This document shows positions 42,703 to 52,420 of a stretch of 64,000 bases of DNA, piece by piece (position 1 is the stretch's first letter; each line of letters opens with the position of its first letter). The DNA comes from Diplonema papillatum (lineage: Eukaryota > Euglenozoa > Diplonemea > Diplonemida > Diplonemidae). The translations under genes and the position numbers were made by a program. Under the pieces are notes generated by a model. It had not been told where the DNA came from. It saw only the letters and a list, made by a program, of their open reading frames with translations, and did no database searches. The stretch lies in the NCBI GenBank assembly GCA_030068145.1, contig JAPJBO010001113.1, positions 1 through 64,000 of the forward strand, written 5' to 3'.

Positions 42703-45700
42703 TCAAGCATCGCCTTCTGCCTTCAGAATCTCCTCGAGCACGAGGTTAAAGACGCCCTCCACACTCTCCGCCTGCGAGTTTTTAGTAAAGGTTCGCTGGA
42801 TCCGGGGGTAGGATCTTCCGGTGACCATCGTCGAAAGGTCACTATGAGCCGGTCCACCCCATCCTGATGGCCTGTAATAGACTGTGATAGACTGTGATAG
42901 ACTGTGATAGACTGTGATAGACTGTGGTAGACTGTGATAGACTGTGATAGACTGTGATAGACCACTGGGTGATATTCGATGACATAATGTACTATATTTG
43001 TGGGTATTGTAGTTTGTTTTGTGCGCAGCCATGAGACTGGTGCAGGAAGAGGTCTCACCCGAAGCGACGAGAGAGTTTGTGTTGGGCAGGCTTCACGTTG
43101 ACTGCAAGTTCCGGCCAGCGAACGAGTCCGAACCCAGAGCCAAAGCATGTCCGGCACACCATAAGTTTTTTGGCAGTAGATGACTCACGGTACTCATCGG
43201 TGGTCTTCCCCTTCATTTGTGAATATCCTGTCTGTCTTCTTCGTCGATCGGACAGAAGGCATCTGTTGTTGATTTGGCTCCGGGGGTTCGGCACACGCCT
43301 GGGCTGCTTTACCCCTGCGGGGATAGTCAGCAGGTATCGCGAAATCCGCTTTGTCGAATGCAATAATGCTTTCGAGAAGCTCTCTCATCTTCCCCGTTCT
43401 ACCGAGGCCCCGCTTCCGGCATTGGTCCTCGAGACATGCTCGTGAGTTGTTGTCGACCATATCGGATGTGGACAGCTCTTTGATGGCAGCACGAGCTTCG
43501 TCCTCTGCGAGGACCTTTTTGTTTCGTTTCTTGACGAGTGCTTCTCCTGCTGCCTGCTTACGAAGCGTGTTCTCTTCGTACTCGTCAGCGAGCCGATGCG
43601 ACCTTGAGACAGTGGTCTCCCAGTTCAGGTAAGTTTCCTTGCAATAGGCAAGGACTTTCTCATTTCCGAGCAGTTCGGATGACACTGCTGGAAGGTTCCC
43701 TGAACGGAACATGGCAACTGCGCGGAGTACATCGTCAGTTACCCCGACGCCACGACAATCCTCGATCACTGCTTTGGCAATGCCGACAGGTTTCTCGGTC
43801 ATGTTGGCATTGCAGCCTGGAGGGGCGTGGGCGTCGCTGACTGCGTTGACGTACTTTTCCACCTCCAAGCACTTGAACGAGCGGATGTGCTTTACGATTA
43901 CCTCGTCGAAACGCACTCCCTCCTCCGTCCCTGGATCTTCCAGTTCGAGCTCGTTCGGCAACGGGTTGCTGGAGAGGGACTTGACGGCGGCCTTCAGTTG
44001 ATCGGCATACGAGGTCGGCCCGCATTCGCGATCTCGACCAAGCTTGTTACCATCGGCGGCAAGATGCCCAAACTTGAGTGTTGTGGGCGGGGAACTGCCT
44101 TCAACCAGCTTCAGGTTATCGGGCACGCTGCAGCCGAACAAATCTTTTCTCCCTTCGAAGGCAAGAGCACGGAGAGGCGGGTTGGTCAGGTTGTGACATA
44201 GACACGCGATGATTCCGATCCAAGCCTCCTTGACCGACCCCAGCTCAGATAATTGCCAGAGAAGCTGGCTGAGAGGATAGGTCAATGCTGTGAACACCCT
44301 GCGCAGCATGCGGAGCTTGTCGCAGAAGCTGGGGTTGCCAAGGGCGATGAATAGCTTGTGCCACTTGTTCGGCACTTTAGTCTTCGCACCGGGAGCACTC
44401 GAGTAGAGCACATTATCGCGCTGTTCCAAATACAGTTGCAACCAACCGGCCACGATCTTGCCCTGAACCGTGTGTGTCAGGCTGTACGCACCGGCTGTCA
44501 ACGAACAAAAGCGGCCGGACTTCTTGGGAACCCAGAACATGCCAGCCGGCGAAAGTCCGGTGGTTTGGGTAAACCAGTGCGCGAAGGGATCATTGCCAGC
44601 TATGAACTGGTATGCCAGCGGAATCACACTTTCAGCGGGAGCTGGTCGGAGGACAGCTGGTCTAGCATGCTGCTGTCGGCGAGATGCTGTCTGTGGACAG
44701 GCTCCATGATGACCTCATCAACGAACTGTGCACTGTAGAGGTCGGTGCACACACCGAACATCGCTCGGTCGGTCACTACCTTCTTCAATCGTGGCATAAA
44801 AGCCTCGTCGCAGACTTGGAAGCCAAGTTCAAGCAACTTATCATTTAGCTCCGTGAAGTACTTCGAGGTGCGCTCGATATGGCGTACCACCGCGTCGTTC
44901 GTCTTCACGATGACAAGCGCAGCTAAGGCGGCATGCCTCCTCCATACTGCTTCGACTGAGTCGAAGTAAGTAAAGGATAGCGTGAGCACGTCCTTGTTGC
45001 GGCCAGGCAAGTCGCCCGCGTCCCCAGACAGACAGATGTCTCCAGTATTGAGACGCAGCAGAAACTCCATGTCCTGCAAGATCATGCTCAGTGCAAGAGC
45101 ACGTCGTACGACGCGTCGACTTACGTCATTCCTCAAGTCCAGATTTGGAAACGGGCGCAAGATGATGTGCGTGGTTTCCTTGATGAGGGTCGGGATCCTT
45201 GACAGCGGAACCCGAGCTACGACGAACGCAAGGACGAGCTCACGTAGTGAAGTGGAAACCTCCTCTTCTGCACCTGAACCAGTGCTTCCCGACATTTGGA
45301 TTATTTTATTATGCGTGGAGGAGAAACCCTACGAAGGGGCAGAGCTTCCAATACACAAACCGAACCCGGGGGTGATCGTAAGCTCATGTGGGCTGAATTA
45401 GTTTGAGCTAAAAAACAGAGAATCGAAGGCGAGAATCTGCGTCGCCGACGCAACGGTTACCTCTTCGAACGTGAACTATCGTGCGTTCGCTTTTTCAGCT
45501 CGCCTTGATAGGCGCGCTTGGCCGCCCCAGTCCACAAGCCCTGTGATAGACTGTGATAGACTGTGATAGACTGTGATAGACTGTGATAGACTGTGATAGA
45601 CTGTGATAGACTGTGGTAGACTGTGGTAGACTGTGATAGACTGTGATAGACTGTGATAGACTGTGATAGACTGTGATAGACTGTGATAGACTGTGATAGA

Positions 45701-47246
45701 CTGTGATAGACTATGATAGACTGTGATAGACTGTGATAGACTGTGGTGGACTGTGGTAGACTGTGATAGACAGAAGAATGCACTTCGATGGGGGAGGGGT
45801 GGACCGGCTCACACTACTAGAATAAGCGCAAAACTCCGTAGGGCAGGAACCCTCGCCATCTGTTTTTGCTACGGTTGTACACCTCCAGTAGGCTTTGAAG
45901 CTTAATATGTGAGTGTATGCAGCGATTGTCTGATGCTTGAAGCCCCGCATGGGCTCTTGGTTCCTTGAGTTGTGGGCGCCGGGGTATCATTTGATACTAT
46001 AAAACCGGAGGTAAAGACTGCGTGGTTATCCCACTCGAGAAACAGAAAAGAAAGTCAGACCTCTTTTGCGGAGCATTCCACGAAGGGAAATCCCCACGAG
46101 GCTGCAAGCTGCTGCGCTTCATCGTAGGATACCTGATGCGTTTTTGCTTGCTTTTCGAGACACGCATGATCATTCAATCTGGCAAAGACATTTCTGAAGA
46201 GCCTGGTGTGACAGCCTTCGTGCAACGCGGCACCCTTTCCGCAACTCGCATGGGAAGATGATGTCACTGACTTTACCTTCCCCAGCATTTCTAGCTGAGC
46301 CACTCCAGTGCGAGCGGACACTGTCTGTTTGTGGATCTGTGCAGCGTGAAGCCACATGGTTCGCCACATCCCCGCTTGTTTCTACTGTTTCCGACACCCT
46401 CTTCCAGCCCACAGCGGATTTTAATTGACATCGAATGTACTTGCTGTGCTGTTATTTGACAAGTACTGCAAGAAGTGCAAGGAAACCCCCGCCGAATGAC
46501 CGACAGTAGGATATTTGTCTTCTGACAAGTACCGTGCCGTATCGCTGTGAGAAGCAAACCTGTCGCTCGCCTTCTGGGAGGTCGTTTTTGTTGCCAACAA
46601 GAACGAGAACAACACCCTCGAGGATGTTGCAGTCCTGGATGCGGTCGTAGATGCATTTGACCATCTCGAAGGAGTGGTAGTCGTTGATAGAGTAGAGAAT
46701 GATGTATCCGTGTGTGCCGATGCTGTACTGGGGCTGGAACATCGAGCATTCGTCTTGCCCCGCGGTGTCGAGAATGGAAAGGAGGTACTGCTGGTTGCGG
46801 TATCTAATTTTGCGCTGGTAGGTGTGGTTGATGGTAGGGTTGTAGTACGGCGAAAATCGGTCTTCGACGAATTGCACGCAGATCGCGCTTTTTCCGACCC
46901 AAGACTTGCCCAGGACGCAGATCTTTCGCTGCTTGAGGACGGGGGGCTCCTTCTTCTCGACGATGTTGTTCTGGGCTTGTGTCGAGGTGCCGACGTCTGC
47001 CAGGCGAGCGCACTGCCGGCAGACTCGCTGGGGCTCGTGTCCGTAGCCTAGCTGCGAGTCTAGCACTCTCTTTTCGCTCGAGCACTTGTTGCAGTACAGG
47101 CCGCCGCACCTTCTGCAGTGGTGTCTTCGGTTGAAAAAGCTAAACTCCGCCTTGCACTCTTCACACTTCGTTGTGTCCCGGTCTGGTTTCCATCGCGGGC
47201 GCTGCGCGCTCCCCGCTTTCACATCTGCAGCCTCGTCCGTAGCCAT
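42703..47246 (-). CDS. FYVE-Rheb fusion GTPase, three exons
   Basis: Exons are 47246-46560, 46132-46061 and 42771-42703, all joined in phase 0, giving 275 residues. Residues ~20-90 form a FYVE finger with WKPD, RRHHCRRCG and RVC, expected to bind PI3P on endosomes. The rest is a Rheb-type Ras GTPase: GKSWVGKS (P loop), PTINHTY (switch I), DTAGQDE, NKND and CSAKE, ending ESVEGVFNLVLEEILKAEGD. Rheb activates TORC1 on endolysosomal membranes. This protein has no C-terminal CaaX Cys, so the FYVE finger may replace the lipid anchor. The Arg-Ser usually found before VGKS in Rheb is replaced by Ser-Trp. The start is the ATG at 47244-47246. Intron 2 contains a complete DNA transposon; its donor, GTCTGA, is weak. 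Confidence 0.85.
42772..42839 (-). repeat. Intron-end repeat family, copy D (Rheb intron 2)
   Basis: This occupies the last ~68 nt of Rheb intron 2. Minus-sense blocks ATGGTCACCGGAAGAT, CCCCGGATCCAGCGAAC and TACTAAAAAC precede the acceptor CTCGCAG. It resembles copies A-C. The transposon is inserted right at its far edge. Confidence 0.6.
42840..42844. repeat. 5-bp TSD (CACTA), left
   Basis: A direct repeat with 45812-45816, immediately outside the TIRs. As a direct, not inverted, pair it is not the CACTA-family terminus. Confidence 0.7.
42872..42961 (+). repeat. Subterminal CTGTGATAGA array, left (9 units)
   Basis: Tandem 10-bp units with rare A/G variants. Possibly transposase-binding sites. 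Confidence 0.85.
43194..44627 (-). CDS. Transposon protein B (with SAP-like motif)
   Basis: A 477-codon frame inside the TIR element. It has no ATG at its start; the frame opens upstream of the stop of protein A and is in the -1 frame relative to it, overlapping at GTGTGA. Fusion by -1 frameshifting, reinitiation at GTG, or an unseen intron are all possible. The N-terminal half looks globular (FWVPKKSGRFCSLTAGAYSL, then YPLSQLLWQLSELGSVKEAW). Near residues 395-426, CLEDQCRKRGLGRTGKMREL resembles a SAP DNA-binding motif. The tail is basic and Pro-rich. A role in transposition is inferred from location only. Confidence 0.6.
   Translation of the reverse strand: MIPLAYQFIAGNDPFAHWFTQTTGLSPAGMFWVPKKSGRFCSLTAGAYSLTHTVQGKIVAGWLQLYLEQRDNVLYSSAPGAKTKVPNKWHKLFIALGNPSFCDKLRMLRRVFTALTYPLSQLLWQLSELGSVKEAWIGIIACLCHNLTNPPLRALAFEGRKDLFGCSVPDNLKLVEGSSPPTTLKFGHLAADGNKLGRDRECGPTSYADQLKAAVKSLSSNPLPNELELEDPGTEEGVRFDEVIVKHIRSFKCLEVEKYVNAVSDAHAPPGCNANMTEKPVGIAKAVIEDCRGVGVTDDVLRAVAMFRSGNLPAVSSELLGNEKVLAYCKETYLNWETTVSRSHRLADEYEENTLRKQAAGEALVKKRNKKVLAEDEARAAIKELSTSDMVDNNSRACLEDQCRKRGLGRTGKMRELLESIIAFDKADFAIPADYPRRGKAAQACAEPPEPNQQQMPSVRSTKKTDRIFTNEGEDHR
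44624..45295 (-). CDS. Transposon protein A, candidate transposase part
   Basis: A 223-residue frame from the ATG at 45293-45295, first in the TIR element. I do not recognise a family. A conserved-looking Asp sits in CLSGDAGDLPGRNKDVLTLS and another in KKVVTDRAMFGVCTDLYSA, which could be the first two acids of an RNase H-like transposase; this is a guess. The ATG lies ~245 bp inside the right array. It ends at a TGA overlapping protein B. No homology to LINE or recombinase proteins in this window. Confidence 0.55.
   Translation of the reverse strand: MSGSTGSGAEEEVSTSLRELVLAFVVARVPLSRIPTLIKETTHIILRPFPNLDLRNDVSRRVVRRALALSMILQDMEFLLRLNTGDICLSGDAGDLPGRNKDVLTLSFTYFDSVEAVWRRHAALAALVIVKTNDAVVRHIERTSKYFTELNDKLLELGFQVCDEAFMPRLKKVVTDRAMFGVCTDLYSAQFVDEVIMEPVHRQHLADSSMLDQLSSDQLPLKV
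45541..45770 (+). repeat. Subterminal CTGTGATAGA array, right (23 units)
   Basis: Same 10-mer and same strand as the left array. A few units carry GTGG or ATGATAG changes. Confidence 0.85.
45812..45816. repeat. 5-bp TSD (CACTA), right
   Basis: Pairs with 42840-42844. Confidence 0.7.
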
Positions 47247-48683
47247 TAGGCTATGTCGACACGAGGTCGAGGAGACGAAGTTTTTCGGCTGCACAAACCT
47301 CTATCAATATCTCGTCGTTGTTGGGATTTTCTGTTGGTTTTCCGTTGTTTCTTTTTTGCAGCAATTTGTGTTGCTTTCCTTTTTCTTTCGGGTTTCGTTT
47401 TTCCGTTTCCCTCAAAAACCTTGTGGGAACCCTCGCCCTTTCCCAGATTTTCTCTGTGGGGTAGTTTGTTTTCTTCTCGTTTCCGACAACGAGACACAGA
47501 TGTAGTACAAGCTGGAACGAAGGCGCGCTGTGGTGACAACAGCTTTCCGACGGTCACGTGTGGTATTAGGCACTGGGGCAGGCCCAATACAAGTTCCACG
47601 TGAGTCGACAAGCCACTACTGCGGCCCGAAGGCTTCATCAGAACATCGTGCTGCGCCAAGAAAGGAAAGAGAGACCAGTACAGTGCAGGGGTCATCTGCA
47701 TTTTCCGGACTTCCCGCTTTGTAGAAAGGTTAGGGATTGCGTCTACTAAAGGCTAGAGTCATAGCGAGTGGTGAACTTTCCACTGCAAGAGAGGTGTAGT
47801 AGGGGGCACTGCACAGGGCGTGATCGGCTGGTTATTGTTGTCTCTGGCACTCAGCCAAGTTGCACCCTCAGGGATGCACAACAGTAAACAAAAGGTGCAG
47901 TCTGGCCGAAGCGAGATACACGACCAGGCAACCAAAAGAAGGAGACAGACGTGACCCAGAGACTCGGGCTCAAAGTCAGGGACAATGTGTGATAGGCCTT
48001 TCTCTGGGCCGCGCAGTCAAAATTCGACCCTCAGCGCACACTCAGACGGGCGTGGTGGATCATTCTCCTTGTATGGGCGATCGGCTCTGTTTCCCACAAG
48101 GGGAGGTGTGTCACCGGTACATTCCTTGGGCAGCAGACTGTGCGGAGACGCTCCATGTACTTGTACTACAGCAGTACAGGGTTAAGGGTTAAGCGTCCGC
48201 CATTAATCGTGCAGTAGCATTTGCCAAGCTCTAAGCTCGAGACTACCGAACAAACGCGCAACTGTCTTTGGACTCGGGCAAGACTCCACAACACGGGCCA
48301 GGGGTCTCGTCGAGTAATATCTCTCCTCCTTGCTGCTCCGTCCTTGCTGCTGCGTGATGCAAGACTGGTGGTGCATAACAAACGTAGAAAGGCCATGTAA
48401 AGACTCGCGTGTATGCCACGAACTCCTTCTCTGCTCTACGCTCGAGTATCCTCTACAAACGCAACAGTGGACCTGGAACCACCAGACGGGCCAGGGGTCT
48501 CGGCGAGCAAGAAAATGCAGGTTGACCTTGACCAGTAGCGTTGTCTCCGTTGTCGTGGGGTCATGACAGTGTCTGCGGAGGCCAACAAACGTAAACCGGC
48601 CCTAGAGCGACCCCTTGCCGCCATCGTGTTCATGGCGGGCTAAAGAATGTCATGACTACTTTTACGAAAAGCTCGGTATGCTA
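47247..48683. other. No gene seen; one ~100-bp direct duplication
   Basis: No coding sequence recognised. Segments at about 48228-48330 and 48431-48525 share GCTCGAG and GGGCCAGGGGTCTCG in the same order, a diverged tandem duplication. Confidence 0.4.
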
Positions 48684-49291
48684 TCAAAGATCGTCAGGGT
48701 TGATCGCGATCGTGCGTAACGCGTGGCTGTGCGTCGAAGAAGAATCGTCTTTGTCGGAAGCGTTGAAGGTTTTCGGCAGCTTACTGACGTCCAAACTGGC
48801 CAATGCGCCCGACAGAGACTCGCAGGACGCGGAATCGTCGGAACTGCCGATAGCGTCTGCAGAAACCGGGCTGCTCTGAGGCTTCGGGTCCTCGCTGTCG
48901 CTCTCACTCTCGGCAGCAGAACCTCGCAGGGCAAGGGCCATCTTTACGCTGGGGTTTGAGCGCAGTTTGGGGCTGCTGATCTTTTTCCTCAACATCGGCG
49001 AGTTGGGATCGAGGTGCCCGACGACCACCGGCATATCGTCGTCTTCAGCATCATCGACAGGGCGCACGAAACCGTAGCTTTCCACATCGGATATGATACC
49101 CTTGCCTCGCATCTCGCGCATCAGCGCCGGCGCGTCCTGTTTCAGCAGCGACGTGGGCACCGCATGCTCCTGCCCCTTGTCGATCGCCTTTCTCAAAAGT
49201 TCGCCCTTCTTGTCAAGCTTGTCCTGAAGCGTCGCGACCAGCCCTCGCAGCGACGATGCCTGCAGTGCAACCGTCTGCGTTTCTTTTGCGC
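48684..49291 (-). CDS. Unknown protein, last exon (coiled coil, acidic)
   Basis: The exon probably starts at 49291 after a CTTAAC branch-like site and the acceptor CCGCGCAG. An in-frame TAA stands just upstream. It reads KETQTVALQASSLRGLVATL, then QDKLDKKGELLRKAIDKGQE, a likely coiled coil. There follow MREMRGKGIISDVESYGFVR, an acidic DDAEDDDMPVV, and a Ser/Asp-rich tail ending INPDDL at a stop at 48684. No family recognised. Upstream exons were not found; they would lie beyond the minisatellite and relic region to the right. Confidence 0.45.
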
Positions 49292-49489
49292 CTGCGCGGT
49301 TCGGTTAAGTTTTTGGAGTGAAAGGTTGCTCGTGATTGAGGGGGTTTTATAAGTTCTCTGGCTGAGTCTCCGCAAGGGACGAACTTGGATTAGCACGAGC
49401 AGCAGCAGTGACCACTCTTTGCAATCGCAAATCGAGCAGAAACTGGGCAGAAAGGCTGCAGCGAGAAGCGAATGGCGAGGCTAGCATAA

Positions 49490-49566
49490 ACGAGTACCCC
49501 GTCCTGACAGGGTTCGAGCCCGGGCTCTCAGGCCTGGACGCCGACGCCCGGTCACTCTGCCAAAAT
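49490..49566 (-). repeat. tRNA-like pol III promoter relic 1
   Basis: In minus sense, TGGCAGAGTGACCGGG matches an A box and GGGCTCGAACCC a B box. It lacks pairable acceptor arms, so it is SINE-like and not a tRNA gene. Confidence 0.35.
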
Positions 49567-50128
49567 CGGCAAAAACGGCCCAAAATGGCCAAAATCTGGA
49601 AAAATCGGCAAATACGGCCCAAAATGGCCAAAATCTGGAAAAATCGGCAAAAATGGCCCAAAATGGCCAAAAAACTGGAAAAATCGGCAAAAATGGCCCA
49701 AAATGGCCAGAGACTGGAAAAATCGGCAAAAACGGCTCAAGATGGCCAAACTCTGGAAAAATCGGCAAAAACGGCCCAAAATGGCCAAAAACTGGAGAAA
49801 TCGGCAAAACGGCCTAAAATGGCCAAAATCTTTGGAAAAATCGGCAAAAACGGCCCAACATGGCCAAAAACTGCAAAAATGGCCCAAAATGGCCAGAGAC
49901 TGGAAAAATCGGCAAAAACGGCCCAAAATGGCCAAAAACTGGAAAAATCGGCAAATACGGCCCAAAATGGCCAGAGACTGGAAAAATCGGCAAAATGGCT
50001 CAAGATGGCCAAACTCTGGAAAAATCGGCAAAAACGGCCCTAAATGGCCAAAATCTGGAAAAATCGGCAAAAATGGCCCAAAATGGCCAGAGACTGGAAA
50101 AATCGGCAAAAATGGCTCAAGAGTCGAT
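49556..50128. repeat. 39-bp minisatellite (~14-15 units)
   Basis: The unit is GGCCAAAATCTGGAAAAATC followed by GGCAAAAACGGCCCAAAAT. Because 39 is a multiple of 3, long open frames of a repeated 13-residue peptide run through it; these are not taken as genes. Confidence 0.85.
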
Positions 50129-50195
50129 TGTTTGGTACCTCTAAGGAAATAAACGAATTGTGTTAGTCCTCTAAGGACTTTTTCTCAAAAAATAT

Positions 50196-50818
50196 TTATC
50201 GTAAACAGGTGATGAGTTGGTCAAGTAACGGCTGCAAGCGCATGTTCGGCGGGCCGATCGAAGGCTCGAGAGAGACGACGCTTTTCAAAAAATTCGGATC
50301 AATCCAGCGAAAATTCTCGAATAGGCGCGGGAAGTCTGCGAGCAGAAGTTCCGTATTCAACGCTGACTGTGGAGCCCCGTCGATCGTGCCCTCGTACGAT
50401 GCCTTGGGAATTTTCGGCAGGCCCGAGCCCCATTCCCACCACGACCAATCGTAGTCGTAGTACTGCAGTACCGACCAGAGGCGCTTCATCGGATCCGCTG
50501 AACGGTGCGGGTCGCATTGAGCGATTTCTGGGTAGGACCCCAGAACGCGCGGGAGATGTAGTTTCGCGATGAACTTATCGTGCGATGTCTTCCCAGCGCC
50601 TCTGCTGCTTGCTCGCCCAGAATGCTGGCCACCGAATGCAGTGCCGCATGGCGAACAAAGCGAGTCGAGACGCCCAGTCTCGTCTTCGTGAACGCATTGT
50701 AGCGCTCGTAGGTCAGACCTTCGAAGATTCTCAGGGTTGGCTCGGCAGGAATCGACCTGCCTGAAGAGCAGGCTGAAAAACAAGCAGGTGGTTGACCGGC
50801 TTGGCCTCCCGGAGGCAA
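50196..50818 (-). pseudogene. Tyrosine recombinase relic 3
   Basis: In minus sense, a frame reads STRFVRHAALHSVASILGEQ, AAEALGRHRTISSSRNYIS, which fits box II (Arg, LGRH, Tyr) although the first His appears as Arg. A frameshift near 50550 then leads into a ~120-residue tail with RLWSVLQYYDYDWSWWEWG ending at a stop at 50196. Box I and the core-binding domain are not recognisable upstream. It is likely a decayed YR-element gene. Confidence 0.4.
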
Positions 50819-51265
50819 AAAACGCTTCGGTGTGCCCCCCTTGCGCCTGGGCGATAAGCGGTGGTGCGCTGCTTATCGACCCTGATCGCCTAGTGGCTGA
50901 CCAGCAAGAAGACCTCGACGACGAGGAACTTCTTGGCGTAGAGTCGATGGCTGTGTAGGCCAGAAACCGACGGATCGGGACGCAGCCACGAGTTGCGTGT
51001 GCTGTGGGGGGTGCTCAGTCACTCTCGCAACGAGAAAGAGGTCTGGACCCGAGACCGCTTGCCGTTCCTCCACCAGCTGATGGTCCGGATGGAAGCTCTC
51101 CGGATCGGTCGGGAGTCGAATGAGCACTCGTCAGTGGCGACGGCCATGACGATTCCGTTTGAGATCGCAAAACCAGGACCTCTTCTTGCAGCGCTGGATA
51201 CGCCGCCTGCTGCTGCTGCATCTGCAGAGCCAACGCCCGTACCGCCGGGTCCGAACTGGCCCACC
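50819..51265. other. Probable decayed recombinase upstream region
   Basis: Frames are broken on both strands. It might contain the rest of recombinase relic 3, but no motif is clear. Confidence 0.25.
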
Positions 51266-51334
51266 ACTTCAAATTTTGTTCCCTTATATCCCCCAAGGCA
51301 ATCCCATTGGGATATAAGGGAACAAAATTTCAAG
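51266..51334. repeat. Foldback palindrome, ~28-bp arms
   Basis: AAATTTTGTTCCCTTATATC pairs with its inverse across a short centre. A third half-copy GGGATATAAGGGAA follows at 51339. Confidence 0.75.
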
Positions 51335-51362
51335 TGTTGGGATATAAGGGAATTACACCAAA

Positions 51363-51480
51363 AGTTAAATAGTGTTCGAGAATGGGCACAAAGTTACCGA
51401 GAAAGGGCAAAAAGTTAAAAAGTGTTCGAGAATGGGCAAAAAGTTAAGTAGTGTTCGAGAATGGGCACAAACATAAGGAA
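51363..51480 (+). repeat. GTTCGAGAATGGGCAAAAAG array, left
   Basis: Four ~28-bp units with variable spacers. The same unit forms a four-unit array at 53064-53166 in the same orientation and one inverted copy at 51951-51977. Confidence 0.8.
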
Positions 51481-51639
51481 GTGTACTATAATGGGAATTG
51501 TCCCGCGTTTCGGGGTCAAATGTGCCCGAAAATTGCGTTTTTGGCGGAGTTTCTCAGTGTCTCGCGGTATTTGGGTATTCGGGGGGGTGTCCCCCCCGGG
51601 CACGAGCACCGACCTTGGCTTCACCCAGACTTTACCACC

Positions 51640-51795
51640 CTGGCCGAACTTCGCTTCGTGCCCGAACTGTTTTTTAGTACCAGCGCAGCCTGAGCGCTTA
51701 GCAACGCCCGAACTTAGCATCACTCGAACTTAGCTTCACCAGCATTGCCCGAACTTAGCTTCGCCCGAACTTTACTGTTCCCCGAACTTTAACTG
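51640..51795. repeat. GCCCGAACTTAGCTTC repeats
   Basis: Seven imperfect units of ~20 bp built on CCGAACTTAGCTTC. Confidence 0.65.
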
Positions 51796-52023
51796 CTGCC
51801 TCCAGTCTCGCCACGCGCCGGCCTTAGCCGAGCGCACGTACTTTTCTGTTTCCGATAAATATTTTTTTGTTTCCAAAAACGGATCTGGCGCTTCCGTTGT
51901 TTGTGCGCACTTACGGCACCATCGGCGGCTGATATAAGGGAAATTCACCTTCACTTTTTGCCCATTCTCGAACATTCCAGTTTTTGTGGTGAGAATGTCA
52001 CTTCCCCGAGACATTTGCCTCAA

Positions 52024-52315
52024 GTTTCACCGCGAGAACAGCTGCGTTCACTGATTCGAAGACGGTACCCTTGCTAACTTCAGGCCGCAGCCTCTTCGGC
52101 ATCTACATTTGGGTTCTTGGTTGTTTCAAGCTCTTCTACACGTGACGGTGGTGTGCGAGCTACCCCGTTTAAAACCCCGGCACAGACTTCACTGAGTTTG
52201 CTCGTCTTGCTTGCAAATTGCGCGGCGGCCATTGAGTGACCTTAGTTCACTGACCTACACCAGGAGAAGCAGCTTGCAAACTTTGCAGCAAAGTGATTCA
52301 AGAAATTTGACCGAA
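52024..52315. other. No gene seen
   Basis: No supported feature. Confidence 0.3.
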
Positions 52316-52420
52316 ATTTTTTGGGTCAAAAATTTAGGACAAAATTTTTAGTCAAAATTTTTGGTCAAAAATTTTTGGTCAAAAATTCGGGGTCCAATTT
52401 TTTGGTCAAATTTTTTTCAG
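52316..52420. repeat. AATTTTTGGTCAAA tandem repeat
   Basis: About seven AT-rich ~15-bp units (TTTTTGGTCAAAAA). Similar in style to 24657-24745. Confidence 0.7.

Larger units (their letters stand above)
42845..45811. mobile_element. Complete TIR DNA transposon in Rheb intron 2
   Basis: Perfect 16-bp TIRs, TGAGCCGGTCCACCCC (42845-42860) and its inverse (45796-45811), flank 2,967 bp and are bordered by the direct repeat CACTA. Subterminal tandem arrays of the 10-mer CTGTGATAGA occur at both ends, 9 units (42872-42961) and 23 units (45541-45770), in the same orientation. Two overlapping minus-strand ORFs (44624-45295 and 43194-44627) fill the centre. Insertion in the host intron in the sense orientation probably spares the gene. 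Subterminal arrays recall En/Spm elements, but 5-bp TSDs and these TIRs do not fit CACTA elements. I could not place it in a known superfamily. Confidence 0.8.

Noticed and set aside
42840..45816. CACTA (En/Spm) superfamily assignment
   Set aside because: CACTA occurs as a direct repeat outside the TIRs, not as inverted ends, and CACTA elements make 3-bp duplications.
49408..50043. 211-codon Lys/Trp-rich frame
   Set aside because: It is produced by the 39-bp repeat, whose length is a multiple of three.
49490..50128. CRISPR-like array
   Set aside because: The 39-bp units are contiguous tandem repeats with no unique spacers, in eukaryotic sequence.
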